DNA of 64,000 nt from Plasmopara viticola (GCA_001695595.3 MBPM02000016.1:310001-374000), one strand, 5' to 3'; positions 21,921 to 32,951 are shown, counted from the stretch's first letter. Notes: generated by a model not told the origin, from the letters alone. Numbers and translations are program-made.

Positions 21921-24107
21921 ATGCCCACATCGCCAGCTTCTCGATCGGTCAAGCATGCAGCCGAGACTCTAAACAATGACGCAGCTCCACCTCCATCGCG
22001 TTCTGCGACCCTAAATAGTAAGAAAAAACACAAGAGCAGCCGGATCGACCAGGAGCTCTATGAACTTGAGCACGACGACGGCAATCGCCACTCGAAGGAG
22101 CTGATGCTGTGTCTGAATAAATACGCCCAAACGGTCGATGAGTTGCATGAAAAGAATCGTCGATTGGAAGAAAAGGTTGGCTATTCTTTCAAGAGATCCC
22201 ACTCTTGCCGCTGTCCATCCCATTGTAGGTTCTAATTGCTTGTTGGCCAGTTGGCGTTGAACGATCATGTGGCACGTAACGATCCGAACTTTAATAAATT
22301 GACGGCCGAAAAGCTATCGAAGTTAGAGCTGCAGGGCAACAATGTCTTGCATCGTTTAAAGCTGGAACAAAACGAGTTGGCACGGTTGACGTCGCTCATC
22401 CAGTCGCACGAAGTGATACTAACGCAACAGAGACCAAAGTTGGTGGAATTGGCAGAGCTCGATCGCAACCATACCGTCATGCTCGGACGTGTTCGCACGC
22501 TAAAGCACGAGCTCGATCGCCGGATTGTCAACATGAATGAAAAGCTCAATCGCAATCGCCACTTGCGCGCCGTCATCGATGAACATCGCGCCGAGCGGGC
22601 TCGCATGGACGAACTGTATGCCAAAATGGCCATTGAAATGATGGCCAAGACGCACAAGAGTGCCAAAGTCAGTGGCGACGTGGAGAAGTTGCGTCAAGAG
22701 ATTGCCACACTTGAACACGAGATGGAAAGTGTTCGTTTAGAGGGAGAAGAGTGGGCGGCAAGATGTGACAGGCGAGCAGCCGGTTTGCTTGAAAAGCTCC
22801 AGGCGACGGTGGGGCACAAAACCGAGGCAGGAAAACGGGCAAAGGAGGTGAACGGCAACGCTTTTAGTGACACCGGTCCGTTTAAGCAGGTGTTGGAAGC
22901 AAACGAGAAAGAGGGACTGTCGGCTATCAAGTCGAGCAAATGGAAGAGTGGCCAAGCCAAAGTCACGATGGATGCGTTGTTGGCAAAGTACCATGAAAAT
23001 TGCACGATCCTTGAAAAAATGTACGACGCGTCGGGTACAACGACCCCGTCGGCGTTGATCAACGCATTCAACAATCAATATCCTTTACAACACCTTCTTT
23101 CTGTCCAACTAGATGATCTGTGTGGCGTATGCTCTTTTGCCTTCCTTAACGTTGCTTTGATCATTGTCGTTGTGTCTTTGTCACGGAAGCAGATCAATTT
23201 GAACGCATTCAGCAAGTGAATAAATTGGCCGAGGAGATTGAACTTCATCGTCAAGAGGGTACGAAAATGCGGGAAGAAATTGGAAGGTTGGTCTAGCAAA
23301 AGCCCGAGGCTTGGCAATTTTACATTGTTAATCGTTGATCTTTTGTAGATTAAAGCAATTCAAGGACACGGTCAATTTTCAACGAGTGAATCGGGTTGAG
23401 GAGCTTCGTGCTAGAATTGAGCACACGCACGAGCAGCGGAAGCTCAAGGAAGACGCAAGTAAGAAATTGCAGACGTTCTTGGAGACGATCAAGCCAGCTA
23501 TACTCCAGTTTCACGCGCGCATTAAATGTCCCGATGTGCACAGTGAGTAGGCCATTTGCCGTCTCGAGTCATGGCACTTGACACGTCGTGTTGTTGCTTG
23601 GTAGCGGAGGACATGAAGCAGGTGCTTAGCGACATTGAAGGACATCTTGTCACGGTGTTGCAAGCGTACCATACCAAGGTGGAGACTGCGACAAAGGAGG
23701 AGGTGTTGACGCAACCTTTTGCCAGTCCCTCTCCTGCTAAACGCAGTTCATCGATCGGAGCACGCACCCGCCGCAGCACAACGGTACACAAGAAATCGGC
23801 CGAGGGGCTTACCGGAACTCGAGTCAAATCAGCTGCGTTGATTCCGAATTTAGGCAGTGAAACGCATTCGAAAACGACGCTTTTCCCCGCTTCTTTGCAA
23901 GAAACGGTGGAGGACGGCAGCAAAGCAAGTGCTGCAGTGAACGTCAACGCAATAGTGTCAAAGGCACAGCCTTTTCGGTACGCTCATCTTCGACCGCCTC
24001 ATTTGTCCGTCGACGAGTTGCGCGAGCACGACGACGTGGAAGAGGACTACCCGCTCACTTACCACGAGCTCAAGGCCACAGTCTGGCACGGCGACACTAT
24101 TGCATAA
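21921..24107 (+). CDS. outer dynein arm docking complex subunit, ODAD1/CCDC63 (Chlamydomonas DC2) type
   Basis: Five exons: 21921-22175, 22251-23077, 23185-23286, 23349-23542, 23605-24107, coding 626 residues. The protein would anchor outer dynein arms to axonemal doublets in zoospore flagella. After a disordered N-terminus (about 1-40) it is nearly all coiled coil. The block LKHELDRRIVNMNEKL, then NRHLRAVIDEHRAERARMDE, is the family's (L..x..RALxKFNExL..LRxxIDxLRxER) signature. The later QFERIQQVNKLAEEIE corresponds to the NFxLFNYVNExNxEIE block. Introns 1, 3 and 4 are GT-AG (75, 62, 62 bp). The second, 23078-23184, is AT-AC and best explained as U12-type; only this splicing joins SALINAFNNQ to EADQFERIQQ in frame. 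The C-terminal ~165 residues are poorly conserved, with Ser/Thr/Arg-rich segments. ODAD1 and CCDC63 cannot be told apart by eye. Confidence 0.85.
23078..23184 (+). other. U12-type AT-AC intron in the axonemal docking gene
   Basis: The intron starts ATATCCTTT, an exact match to the minor-spliceosome 5' splice site, contains TTCCTTAAC (23142-23150), an exact match to the U12 branch-site consensus, and ends CAC at 23184. The branch adenosine lies 35 nt from the 3' end, longer than the usual 10-20. Exon phases agree (2 bases + 1 base) and the join restores the conserved EADQFERIQQVN block. GT-AG alternatives (donors 23122 or 23127) give poorer protein joins and keep a non-conserved insertion. Confidence 0.75.
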
Positions 24108-24290
24108 AATACGCAAGCTTTCGTCGTTCTTTGACGACGAAGCGGCAAACTTTCATCACGCGCTAAAAGATGGCATGGGCCTAGAATTTGCTTCGTTTAA
24201 TTGAACAGCTCTGCATACTCGCCATCTGCTAAAGTCAACTTGTTTGTATTGTATTGTATTACGTTATCGCGTTGCCAAGTTATGCACGTG

Positions 24291-24551
24291 CTAGGCTCTA
24301 TGGCTAGTCCACGGCATAGAGTGGTGTCCGCATACGTCGGGTCTCGTTCGGCGGGCAGTGCAGCCAGCACCGAGGCCGTGAGGGTCTTCCATTATTTTGT
24401 GTAGTTCTGACTTGGTAAGAGCCCAGGTGGCACCCTGGTGCTGGAGACCGTCGCGTCGAGGGTGAGACTCGTTAGAGACCTGCAGATGCCCGAGAGCACC
24501 TGCCGAAAGCGCGCGAGCATTTGGCCCCCGCGCTTGGAAGGAGGGCGTCAC
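24291..24551. other. isolated GC-rich island of unknown nature
   Basis: About 260 bp markedly richer in G+C than the flanks and bounded by A/T runs. The minus strand is open for 86 codons without a recognisable domain. Several short complementary segments suggest possible secondary structure, so a structured RNA, a mobile-element scrap or a small gene are all possible. I could not match it to SRP, RNase P/MRP or U3 RNA motifs. Confidence 0.3.
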
Positions 24552-24750
24552 CCCAACCTTTTCCGAAAATCAACTTGTTTAGTAGAAAGAAATCTGCTTC
24601 GTTATTGAGCCCTTATTATCGTTGGCAGCTTGAAATCGAAGTTAATTGCACACACCTTCTAATAAGTTGCTAAGAAATCCATGCTTTTTTTTTTGTTCAA
24701 GGTGAAATTTAACTTTACAGTTGGGATGCGCATGAAATATGATCTATTTA

Positions 24751-24829
24751 AACCGGTGTCAATATCGAGTATGCATGATAAGATAAGGGTTTCTAAAGAG
24801 ATAATGCCTACTCGATATTAACACCGGTT
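24751..24829. repeat. 21-bp inverted repeat (one mismatch), 37-bp loop
   Basis: AACCGGTGTCAATATCGAGTA at 24751-24771 is the reverse complement, except for one base, of 24809-24829. It could be the ends of a miniature inverted-repeat element or a hairpin 3' element. It lies 170 bp upstream of the fibronectin-III start. Confidence 0.7.
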
Positions 24830-25001
24830 ATGTATTTTAAGGGCTGAAAATAAGACCCAATACATTGCACGTACAACTTAACCTTAAATTTTCGTATTTG
24901 TCCTTTTCGCGGTCTTATATGAGAATTTTCCGAACAAAGAGTAGCATTCGAAACAAGAGGTTCCGTTGCTTGTTTATTTAACCGATCAAAAAGGGTAGAC
25001 G

Positions 25002-25358
25002 ATGGCGTTGCCCCTGCTGAAGCCTGCGCCGGCAAAACTCAAGTCGCGCTCCGAATTTTCAGTAACACTGAAGGTGCCACCCTCAAGTGCTGACCACTGG
25101 TATCGCTACGAGTATAAAGAAGCAGGTTCCAAGTGGGGACAGAGCCCACAGCACGTAGATGCGGCGATCAGTGCGTCAGAGGTAGTTTTGGATGATCTTA
25201 ACCCAACCTGTACATACGAAGTGCGCGTTTACGAGGTCTATAAGGCTGCAGACGGGAGAGAGCACGTATCAGCACCCAGTGACGTTGCCGCAGTGGATAC
25301 TGAAGTGCCGGGTTGTGCGCCTGACTCAGCTCGAGGTTGCTTTTGCACGGTTCAGTAA
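25002..25358 (+). CDS. small single fibronectin type III domain protein
   Basis: An ATG-initiated frame of 118 residues, nearly all one FN3-like fold. Seen are FSVTLKVPPS, WYRYEYKE, a YEVRVYEVYKA strand equivalent to the conserved YxVRVxA strand, and SAPSDVAAVDTE at the end. There is no signal peptide or membrane segment, so it is probably cytosolic. The 3' end is uncertain: a GT-AG intron of about 55 nt (GTTGCT... to TTGCAG at 25390) or about 91 nt would replace the last residues with AF or a longer tail. Convergent with eIF4G, whose stop is 150 bp away. Partner and role are unknown. Confidence 0.6.
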   Translation: MALPLLKPAPAKLKSRSEFSVTLKVPPSSADHWYRYEYKEAGSKWGQSPQHVDAAISASEVVLDDLNPTCTYEVRVYEVYKAADGREHVSAPSDVAAVDTEVPGCAPDSARGCFCTVQ

Positions 25359-25507
25359 GAGAGCACTGACGTATGTTTCTACTATTGCAGCTTTTTAACG
25401 ATCCGTGCAGCAGGGCAAACGTTTGCTCTCCAACCATCATAACAGTAGATAGCGCCATTCAATCATACATGAGGATTTTACATGATATGTGTCCAATGTG
25501 CTCGTAC

Positions 25508-28500
25508 TCATTGCAGTGCCGACTTCCACTTCAATAGCCGCTCGTCGTTGGGTGTACCTTCTTCGGTAGATGACATTTGCGCCCATACTGCATCTGCGTC
25601 CGTCTGTTTTTTCCACCAACTCGCTAACCCCTTCAGACCTTCTTGCGATTCAAAAGTAGACAACAAAGCATCTAAAATGTCTGCAGCGTGACCACTTTCA
25701 ATCAGGTGAGAACAAGACTCGCATAACCACTGAACTGACAGCGCCTCCATCGCAAACAAAGGTGTCCACAGTTCACTTAGATTAGCGGCAAGCTGAGGAA
25801 CATCGACACGCAAGTCGTCATAATCATCTAACATGATTTCGGCAGCAGCCTCAATATCTTCAGGTTTGACTTTTTTATTAGTCGTTAGTTGTACAAGCAA
25901 CTCGGTCACATCTTTGCGTATCGAAGGTTTCACCTCAATACCAAACATGAGCATAATGTGCACGAAGTGTCGCCAGCGATCGGGCACAGCTACCAATTCC
26001 TCGATACACAGCACCAATTCTTGGAAGTCTCTCACGGATAGGTACTCTTCTAACGTGTTGCGCATCTTCCCAACTATCTCCTCATCGAGTTCATCCTCCC
26101 CGTCAATAAAGTAGTATTGGATTCCGTGCTCATGAAGGTACGCTTTCACTTCAACTTCGTTTCGCATTGTTAGAGGCAATACGCTCTCCGGTGTAATTTC
26201 TTCATCTGTAAGCATCCGAATAACTGTCCTCTCGTCAGTCTCCGATTCCAGCACCGACAAAATCTCCGGAAAGACCAAAGAAGTTAGTTTGCAGTCCACG
26301 CAATGCGCCAAGGCTTCAGAAATTATCCACGACAAGCCAAAGCAACCAGTGGTGACCAAACGACCAAAGATCAGTGCAGAGTACTGGTGGATCAGGGGTA
26401 AATCGATTTTTAAGTCTTCGAGAAATTCCATGACATTTAGCAAGGCTGTCTGAATTGAATTTGCGTCCAGCGTCCCATGCTCGTACAAACCCACAAGCAA
26501 GTCCACCGCATGCTCCCGTTCATGAGTCTTGCTCTCTAGCGCTGTGTTAATGACTTGCTCTGCAAGTTCGATATGACACGGACCCACGGGCAATTCCTGT
26601 ACGCATGCGATGGCTTCGTTCAGGTCCATAATTGAAAGGTATTCTTGTATAATGCTCTTGATTCGAACTGACGGTTGTGCCGAGGACGGATCCGGCGATT
26701 CGACGAGCTCGGGCTCCTTCTTTGTAACGATGAGGTTGCTGCTCTGCTTCGCGAGCTGAGCACTTGAGACTCGTGTCTTCTGGCGACGGCGTTGGACATC
26801 GTCGTGCTGGGCATTCTTTCCTTGCTGCTGGAGTTTTTGTGCTTCCCTCCGTACCTCTTCCAAGGTCTTTTGCTGCAATTCCTTGCGCCGAGGCTCCCAC
26901 ATGTGATCTCTTGTTTCTAAAATATCTTTAACCAAAAATCGAGCTCGAGACGGCAACTTTGTATCGTTCGACAGCTCCACCATGCGTAAAATTATAATTT
27001 TCATTATAGTTTTCGTATTCGGCTGGTCAAACTTTTTTCCAGCCGTAGCCAACATCTTGCAAAGTGCTTCCACATCCTGTTCGTCGGGAAAGCGTACTGT
27101 CTGCGCCTGAACTTCTTGACCATCTTTTCCGGTAATTAGCTCTAGACCAAGCAAGTAAAAGATGCACCCTTGAACTCCAGAATGCTTGACTAAATCGACC
27201 TTATATAATTCACCAATGAAGCGAATGTTTCCAAGCATCTTTGCTTTGGCACGCATTGCAAGAATTTCGTGACGACGAGGATCTACTTCCTCTACTTTTT
27301 CAATCGTTCCGTGCGAGCCAATGTGTTGATTCGTTTTTTCGAATTCGCCTTGACATCGATTAACAAGTAGACGCTTAAAAGTGGTTTGTGCAATACCCGC
27401 GTGTCGCGCGAGCTCAACAGACTTAAAAGGTCCGCCAAACGGCTCTTCATCGCCTATCTCGCTAATACTCCGCTTTGCATAGTAATACACTCCGCTTTTC
27501 TTTTCACCCACAGCAACCAAATAGTCACCGTAAAGACGATACTTAATCAAGGAAATGGAATTCCAATCGCTTTTTGTAGATGCTGCACTTTCGCAGGCAC
27601 CAATGTCATCAAGACAGCTACGCGGACTATCAAATGGACCAGCGAACGCTTTAAAAGTTGCCTTATCGATCGCAGTCCAAAAGAAAGAGCCGTCTTCGTC
27701 ACTTAGTACACTCAAAAAGCTCCAACTTTCCAAAACTGTCCGCGCATGAAATTCCTTGCATAAATCAGCGTACACGTCTGCAAAGTTGGGCTCCTCTATT
27801 GCTTTGTCCATAATGATTGAAACGATCGAGCTCAACAAGACAAAAGTGTTGATGTTTACTGAACAAAGCTCGTTTGTCAGCTTTGTAAATTTCTCTCTCG
27901 TAAGCTTATTCAGCATACTCTTCACATTACTCAATGTTTTTTCAGAAGGAGAAGCTTCCTTCTCTTTTGTAGGCTTCCATCGATTCTCAGACACAGTTAG
28001 AGGCGCAATTGGACCATCATAGAGCGGCGGGGGTGGTAGCCGACTAAAGCCACCACGGCCATTGACTCGACGACCACCACGACTTCCACCACGTCCCCCG
28101 CGACCACCTTGCTTGTCACGTCGGCTATCCAAAACAACTTGATCTTTCATTCCACGACCGCCTAAACGACCACTTTTTCTAATGCAACCTCCTATAGATT
28201 TTCCAATCCCAAAACTGTCCGGTGCAAGTCGTCCGATAGACCGTTTGATGCCTAAATTCGGATTGCGTATTTTGATAACCTCTTTGATCTTCATGTCGAT
28301 AAGGTCTGGAGGCCTAGGAATGGCAAATGCCATAAGGCTGCAGCATGTCAAATCATACACGAGAAAGACCGTTAGCCATACATTGAACGCCGCGGCAATA
28401 AAACAGTGCTAGCATACCTTTTTAGCTCTGTAAATGAATATTGCAGCTTCTTAGCCCGCACCACAGTCGACCGAGATGGTGCAAGAGCTGCTGCCAACGA

Positions 28501-30220
28501 TAACTTTTGTGCTTGCACGGGTTGAGTGTAAGATGACGGAGATAACGAAGACCCTATTGTCCGAGACGATGCACCATCGTTAGATGCTGCAAGCGAGGAA
28601 TGGCATGTGGCTGAATTATTTTTCAGTGAAGATGTCAATGAAGACGTAAAGTGGGCAACGCGTCGTGTACTTTCCCGTTGTGCATCCTCCTTGTCGAGCC
28701 TCGCATAGTATTCGCGGGTTCTTGAATTCTTATCTGCACTAAATTCCCCTGGAGCTTGCTCCTTCACAATTCTCTTCGTTACGCTGAATGAACTGTGTCG
28801 TCGTACCTCGTTTTCCATAGAGCACGTCCGAGCAGATGGATTCTTTAATATATCAGCTAAAATGCCACCACGCTCCAACTTTCGTGCATCCATACGTTCC
28901 CGAAGAGTATCTGCAAGACGGGTTCGCTCTGTTTTATCTACCACAGATAATGAGGACGTCTGAGTAGATAAAGTTTCTTCTTCTTGTACAAACTTTGGCG
29001 GAATCAAGTCTCGAACAAAAGCGTCTTCATTTTGAATTAGATCGCCGAGAGGCGATGCAATCCGTTGTGGATTTGCGAGATCTGCTCTGCGAGCAGTCTG
29101 CCCATTAGACGCACTCGGTGATCTAACCGAAGAATTCGAATTAAGTCTACGTAAGGTACCAGCCTCTCCGTCCAATGACAATCGCCGTGACGAATCTTGT
29201 GGTATTCGACTGAGGGAGCTACCGATTGTCCCAGACACAGAGCCTTGCTTTTGAGCCCGCCCATCTTGCGGACTTTTCGTCATAGGCCCCTCCAACGACA
29301 ATTTTGGCGGTGTTAGTTCGCAAGTAATTTTGCGTACATACTGCGGTCCACCATACAATGTCGATGAATAAGTTTTATTGTAACGCTCGCTGCGAGGGCA
29401 TCTGTCGCTGCAGTCCGACCGTTGTGATGACACACTGTCCGTGCTATTTTTCCTCGTCAACCTCGCTTTTGAGACTGATCGATTCCCCAATCGATGTGAA
29501 TCTTGCTCTTTCAAAGACTGTTGCCTCGACTCTCGACTGCGCGCGCGATGCGGATGATCTCGGCTATCAGCGCGTTGCACGTGTTCCCTGCTGTTCGAAC
29601 GCCGTAAAGGTTCTCGACTGACCAAGCCATGCGGCTTTGAACTCTGCATGGCTCGGCCTCTGCAATTTTCATTTTCCTGTCTCGATCCAACTTCATCCTT
29701 ATGCTTTATCGACTGCTTCAAGCTGCTCACAAAGTTTGTAGTCTTTCCTGCTCCCGTTCGAGGCGACGGCGACGATGTCGATACTATTGATCGCTGTCCT
29801 TTAGTCTTCACCTGCAAGCTCTTCTCACTCAAAGTATTGCCGTTACTCGTTTGCAAAGTGTCATTCAGCGAAGCTCGCAAGGAAGACTTGAACGGCACGG
29901 GCGGTGGCGTCGCGGCGTCCACTATGTGCACTACGCGGTCGCTGAGCTTGTCGTCTTGCGTCGCTTTCGTACTTGAATCGTCGACACAATCGCTAATCGA
30001 CGCCTGCACACGACGATAGGAGCTTCGTCCGCCGCTTCCCTTGCGTCTCAAGCCGCCGCCTCGACCTCCACCTACAGTTTTGCACCAATTAGTCGAAAGC
30101 TTGGAGCAAGATCAAGTCAAGGCATCACTTGAGCAAAGACGAGTCCTTGCGTTGTTGCCTGGATGTCGGTCTGGAGCATACAGTACCTCTGCGATGGTCT
30201 GGAGGCGGTCGTTTTTCCAT
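25508..30220 (-). CDS. eukaryotic translation initiation factor 4G (MIF4G + MA3)
   Basis: Three exons: 30187-30220, 28418-30071, 25508-28337, with introns of 115 and 80 bp, coding 1505 residues. eIF4G scaffolds eIF4E, eIF4A and eIF3 on capped mRNA. The tiny first exon encodes MEKRPPPDHRR and joins to a Gly-rich start. Residues ~20-550 are Ser/Arg-rich and disordered. Across the second junction lies YSFTELKSL, a YxxxxL candidate for eIF4E binding, though Lys follows the Leu. An RGG box lies at about 621-662. The MIF4G domain (about 695-1055) has EPNFADVYADLC, TTFKRLLVNRCQGEFE, MLGNIRFIGELYK, KMLATAGKKFD and SRARFLVKDILETRDHMW. Between the first two of these sits an extra ~120 residues (about 761-880). 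An MA3 domain starts near 1128 and a W2-like helical C-terminus follows. Divergent from TRM1 with only about 190 bp between starts. Confidence 0.92.
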
Positions 30221-30407
30221 GAAACAATCACTCTGAGCGTACGTGACAAATTAATGCGGATTTGGCGACGTGCTCCCCTGACCTATATGGTGTGGTGGTA
30301 CACAAGGGATTTTTCTCGATACCGGTATTCCATAGCTACCAGTCATCGTCATTCTTCTCGGCCACTCTTTCGACGCGCTCACTTCAACAGCAAAACTACG
30401 CAGGTCC
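30221..30407. promoter_or_regulatory. compact bidirectional promoter, eIF4G / TRM1
   Basis: Only 187 bp separate the two start codons, so both promoters and 5' untranslated regions share it. TCATTCTTCTC at 30349-30359 resembles the oomycete initiator (TCATTYY) and lies about 50-60 bp upstream of the TRM1 ATG. Initiator assignment is by motif only. Confidence 0.45.
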
Positions 30408-32078
30408 ATGCCCTCTTCGTCGGCTGCTTTACTTGCGCAGACACTGCAGAGTAAGGTCGCACCACCTGGTCACAAGATAATCCGTGAGGGCAATGGCGTC
30501 ATGATTATTCCAGAGCAGAATCAAGTATTTTACAATCCGGTCCAAGTGCTCAATCGCGACTTGAGCATTGCTGTCATTTCTGAGTTTGCACGGATCCGTG
30601 CACGTGAACAGCTGATTAAAGAGGCGCGCAAAGCTGCAAATGCAGCAGGAAAGGGTGCCGTCTTTGCGCCCAAGGACTACACAGACAAAGAAATTGAGAC
30701 GCACCTGACCGCTACAGCCGAAGAAAAAGGTATCCGTGTCTTCGAAGCTCTTTCAGCCTCTGGATTGCGCTCCATTCGCTACTTTCAGCAGATCCCGGGT
30801 ATCAAGTCTATTTTAGTTAACGACATGGACCCTGCAGCTGTAGAGAATATCAAACGCAACGTTGCATTTAATGAGATGCCGCTAGATCGAGTCATTTTCA
30901 ATGAAGCGGACGCCACAGACGTTATGTATAACCATAGGAGACCTATGGACCAATTTGATGTCATTGATCTGGACCCATACGGATCGGCCTCTGTGTTCTT
31001 AGACAGCGCTGTACAGAGCGTCACAAGCGGTGGATTGCTGTGTGTAACGTGCACAGACATGCCCGTGCTTTCGGGTAAGCAGCCTGAGGTTTGCTTCTCA
31101 CGCTATCGAGCGCTACCAAACAAGTCACACTATTTGCACGAGATGGCACTACGGATGGTGTTGCAGACAATTGAGGCATCGGCCAATCGCTACGCACGCC
31201 ATATCGTGCCGATCGCGTCGTGTTGTATTGACTTCTACGTGCGTGTGTTTGTCCGCGTCTACAAGTCACCAGTAAATGTCAAAAAGGCGATGACAAAACT
31301 GTCGTATGTCTTTCAGTGTGTCCAATGTGAAAGCTTCCATTTGCAGCCATTGGGTGTGTCGAGTGGGAATAGCTTTCATGCTTCTCGCGGCCCAATCGTC
31401 GGTCAGGATTGTGATCAATGCAAAGGGAAATTTAAAATGGCGGGGCCAATTTGGTCGGCACCTCTTCATAGCCGAGATGTCGTGCAGAAGATTCGGGACA
31501 GCGTGGAGAAGAGCTCCTCTGAGTTTCCCACGAAGCAACGCCTTCACGGCTTACTGACAACAATTTCTGAGGAGCTCGTGGACGCACCGCTACACTACAC
31601 TATTCCCGGTTTAAGCAAAATCTTGCATTGCTCCAATCCCCGAATGTCACAAATTCAAGGAGCGATCCGTCACGCTGGTTTTGAAGTCTCGCAGTTCCAC
31701 AAGGTGCCGGAAGCTATAAAAACCACCGCGCCAAACGATGTGATCTGGGATATTATGCGATGCTGGGTCAAAAAGTATCCGCTGAACAAGAAGCGCGACG
31801 GTGAGGAGACTACAGGTAGCCGCATTCTAGCTCGGGAACCAAAGTTTGAAGCCAATTTTTCCTTGAAACGCTCGGGACCGAGTGACAAGGTCAAGGCGGT
31901 GCGTTTTCCTGCAAATCCAGAACCAAACTGGGGTCCAAAGGCGCGTGCTGTAGGCAACCGTATCGACAACGCTTCAAAGAGTGCAGGTGGGTAGAGCTTT
32001 TTCTTCTTCATCTAATATTCATTAATCGTGCTTGCATGTTTAGACACGCCGGATGCTAAAAAGCATAGGATCGAGTAG
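30408..32078 (+). CDS. TRM1: tRNA (guanine26-N2)-dimethyltransferase TRM1
   Basis: Two exons, 30408-31986 and 32044-32078, separated by a 57-bp GT-AG intron (GTGGGT...TTTAG), coding 537 residues. TRM1 makes m2,2G at tRNA position 26 in nucleus and mitochondria using S-adenosylmethionine. Visible are the N-terminal VFYNPVQVLNRDLSI, SAM-binding FEALSASGLRSIRY (113-125), VNDMDP (137-142), DVIDLDPYGSASVFLD (184-199) with the catalytic DPYG, CTDMPVLSG, and RYARHIVPIASCCIDFYVRV. A zinc-binding CVQC (304-307) and CDQC (335-338) follow. The C-terminal RIDNASKSA joins DTPDAKKHRIE across the intron, adding a basic tail; without splicing the frame stops at 31994. Start is the first ATG, 11 codons before conserved sequence. 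Confidence 0.95.
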
Positions 32079-32911
32079 CAAAAAGTACGCAAATTTGTTA
32101 AAAGCAATAGAAAGTTCGGTTAAAAATAGGCGCATCAAATTAAAAATCTAATTTTTTTTAGGCCGGACATCATGGATAGAGTATAAAATATTGACGATAA
32201 TATCGTGCAATCTCACTTTGCGATCATAGAATGCAAGCTTCTGTCAATCAGCGGGCAATCAAAACGGATGCGATAAAAAGCCGAGTGCAAAGACGCTGTG
32301 AAACGCTCATGTCCTTCTTCTCCGAGATGCAGAGATTGAAGGCCAACGTCATGTAAAGAGTGTCCTTGTGCGATGTTGTCACTAAAGTCGTACCCAATCC
32401 GCGTGAAGTGCACAGGATGTCCTCACTTTAAGAACTCATAATAGTACATGGCAAAGCTCGAAGTAAAAGACACTTGACCAAGCGTGAGTAAACGGCAGAT
32501 TCATCCAACTTAAGTACCTAGGTATGGAAGCGCACCTTAGCTCAACTTGAGTTTTATTGAATCGGCTGCCGCGGCGACGCCTATAGAGCATGAGTTATAA
32601 ACTACAGGATGAGAAGCGAAAGAAAATGAAAGGCGAGTATTCGATCAAGCAAAATCTTTACTATTGCCACCTCTCTACTTGCATACCGACCTGACGCGAT
32701 GTACGGACAAAAGCATGGCTTTTGTACTCGTCGCTTATTTCCCACATTTCAATTTCTAAGTACCATGTCACAGTGTGCAGTGCTACTACTGAAGTAGAAT
32801 TAATTTGTGCTTTCAAATGACGTCCGTTGACTCTTTTCGCGGGACTCATTATTTCAAGAGCCACGTGAATCCTGTGCCGTGTATACGCTACTTAATATTT
32901 GAGGTTGTGTT

Positions 32912-32951
32912 TGCGGTAGCTTGGGCGGTATACACCGCCAAAGCTACCGCA
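32912..32951. repeat. 40-bp near-perfect palindrome
   Basis: The two 20-bp arms pair at 18 of 20 positions with no spacer: arms begin TGCGGTAGCTT and end AAGCTACCGCA. It is GC-rich relative to its surroundings and about 830 bp past TRM1. Could be fused transposon termini, a cruciform or a protein-binding site. Confidence 0.7.

Larger units (their letters stand above)
24108..25001. other. intergenic region with a GC-rich island and a hairpin
   Basis: About 0.9 kb between the axonemal gene and the fibronectin-III gene. It contains an isolated GC-rich stretch (about 24291-24551) and a long inverted repeat (24751-24829), both listed separately. The remainder is AT-rich with no coding signal. Confidence 0.55.

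Noticed and set aside
23122..23192. GT-AG intron (GTGGCG to GCAG) as an alternative second intron in the axonemal gene
   Set aside because: It keeps phase but leaves about 15 non-conserved residues and loses the EAD before QFERIQQ; the AT-AC boundaries with exact U12 signals fit better. Transcripts are needed to close the matter.
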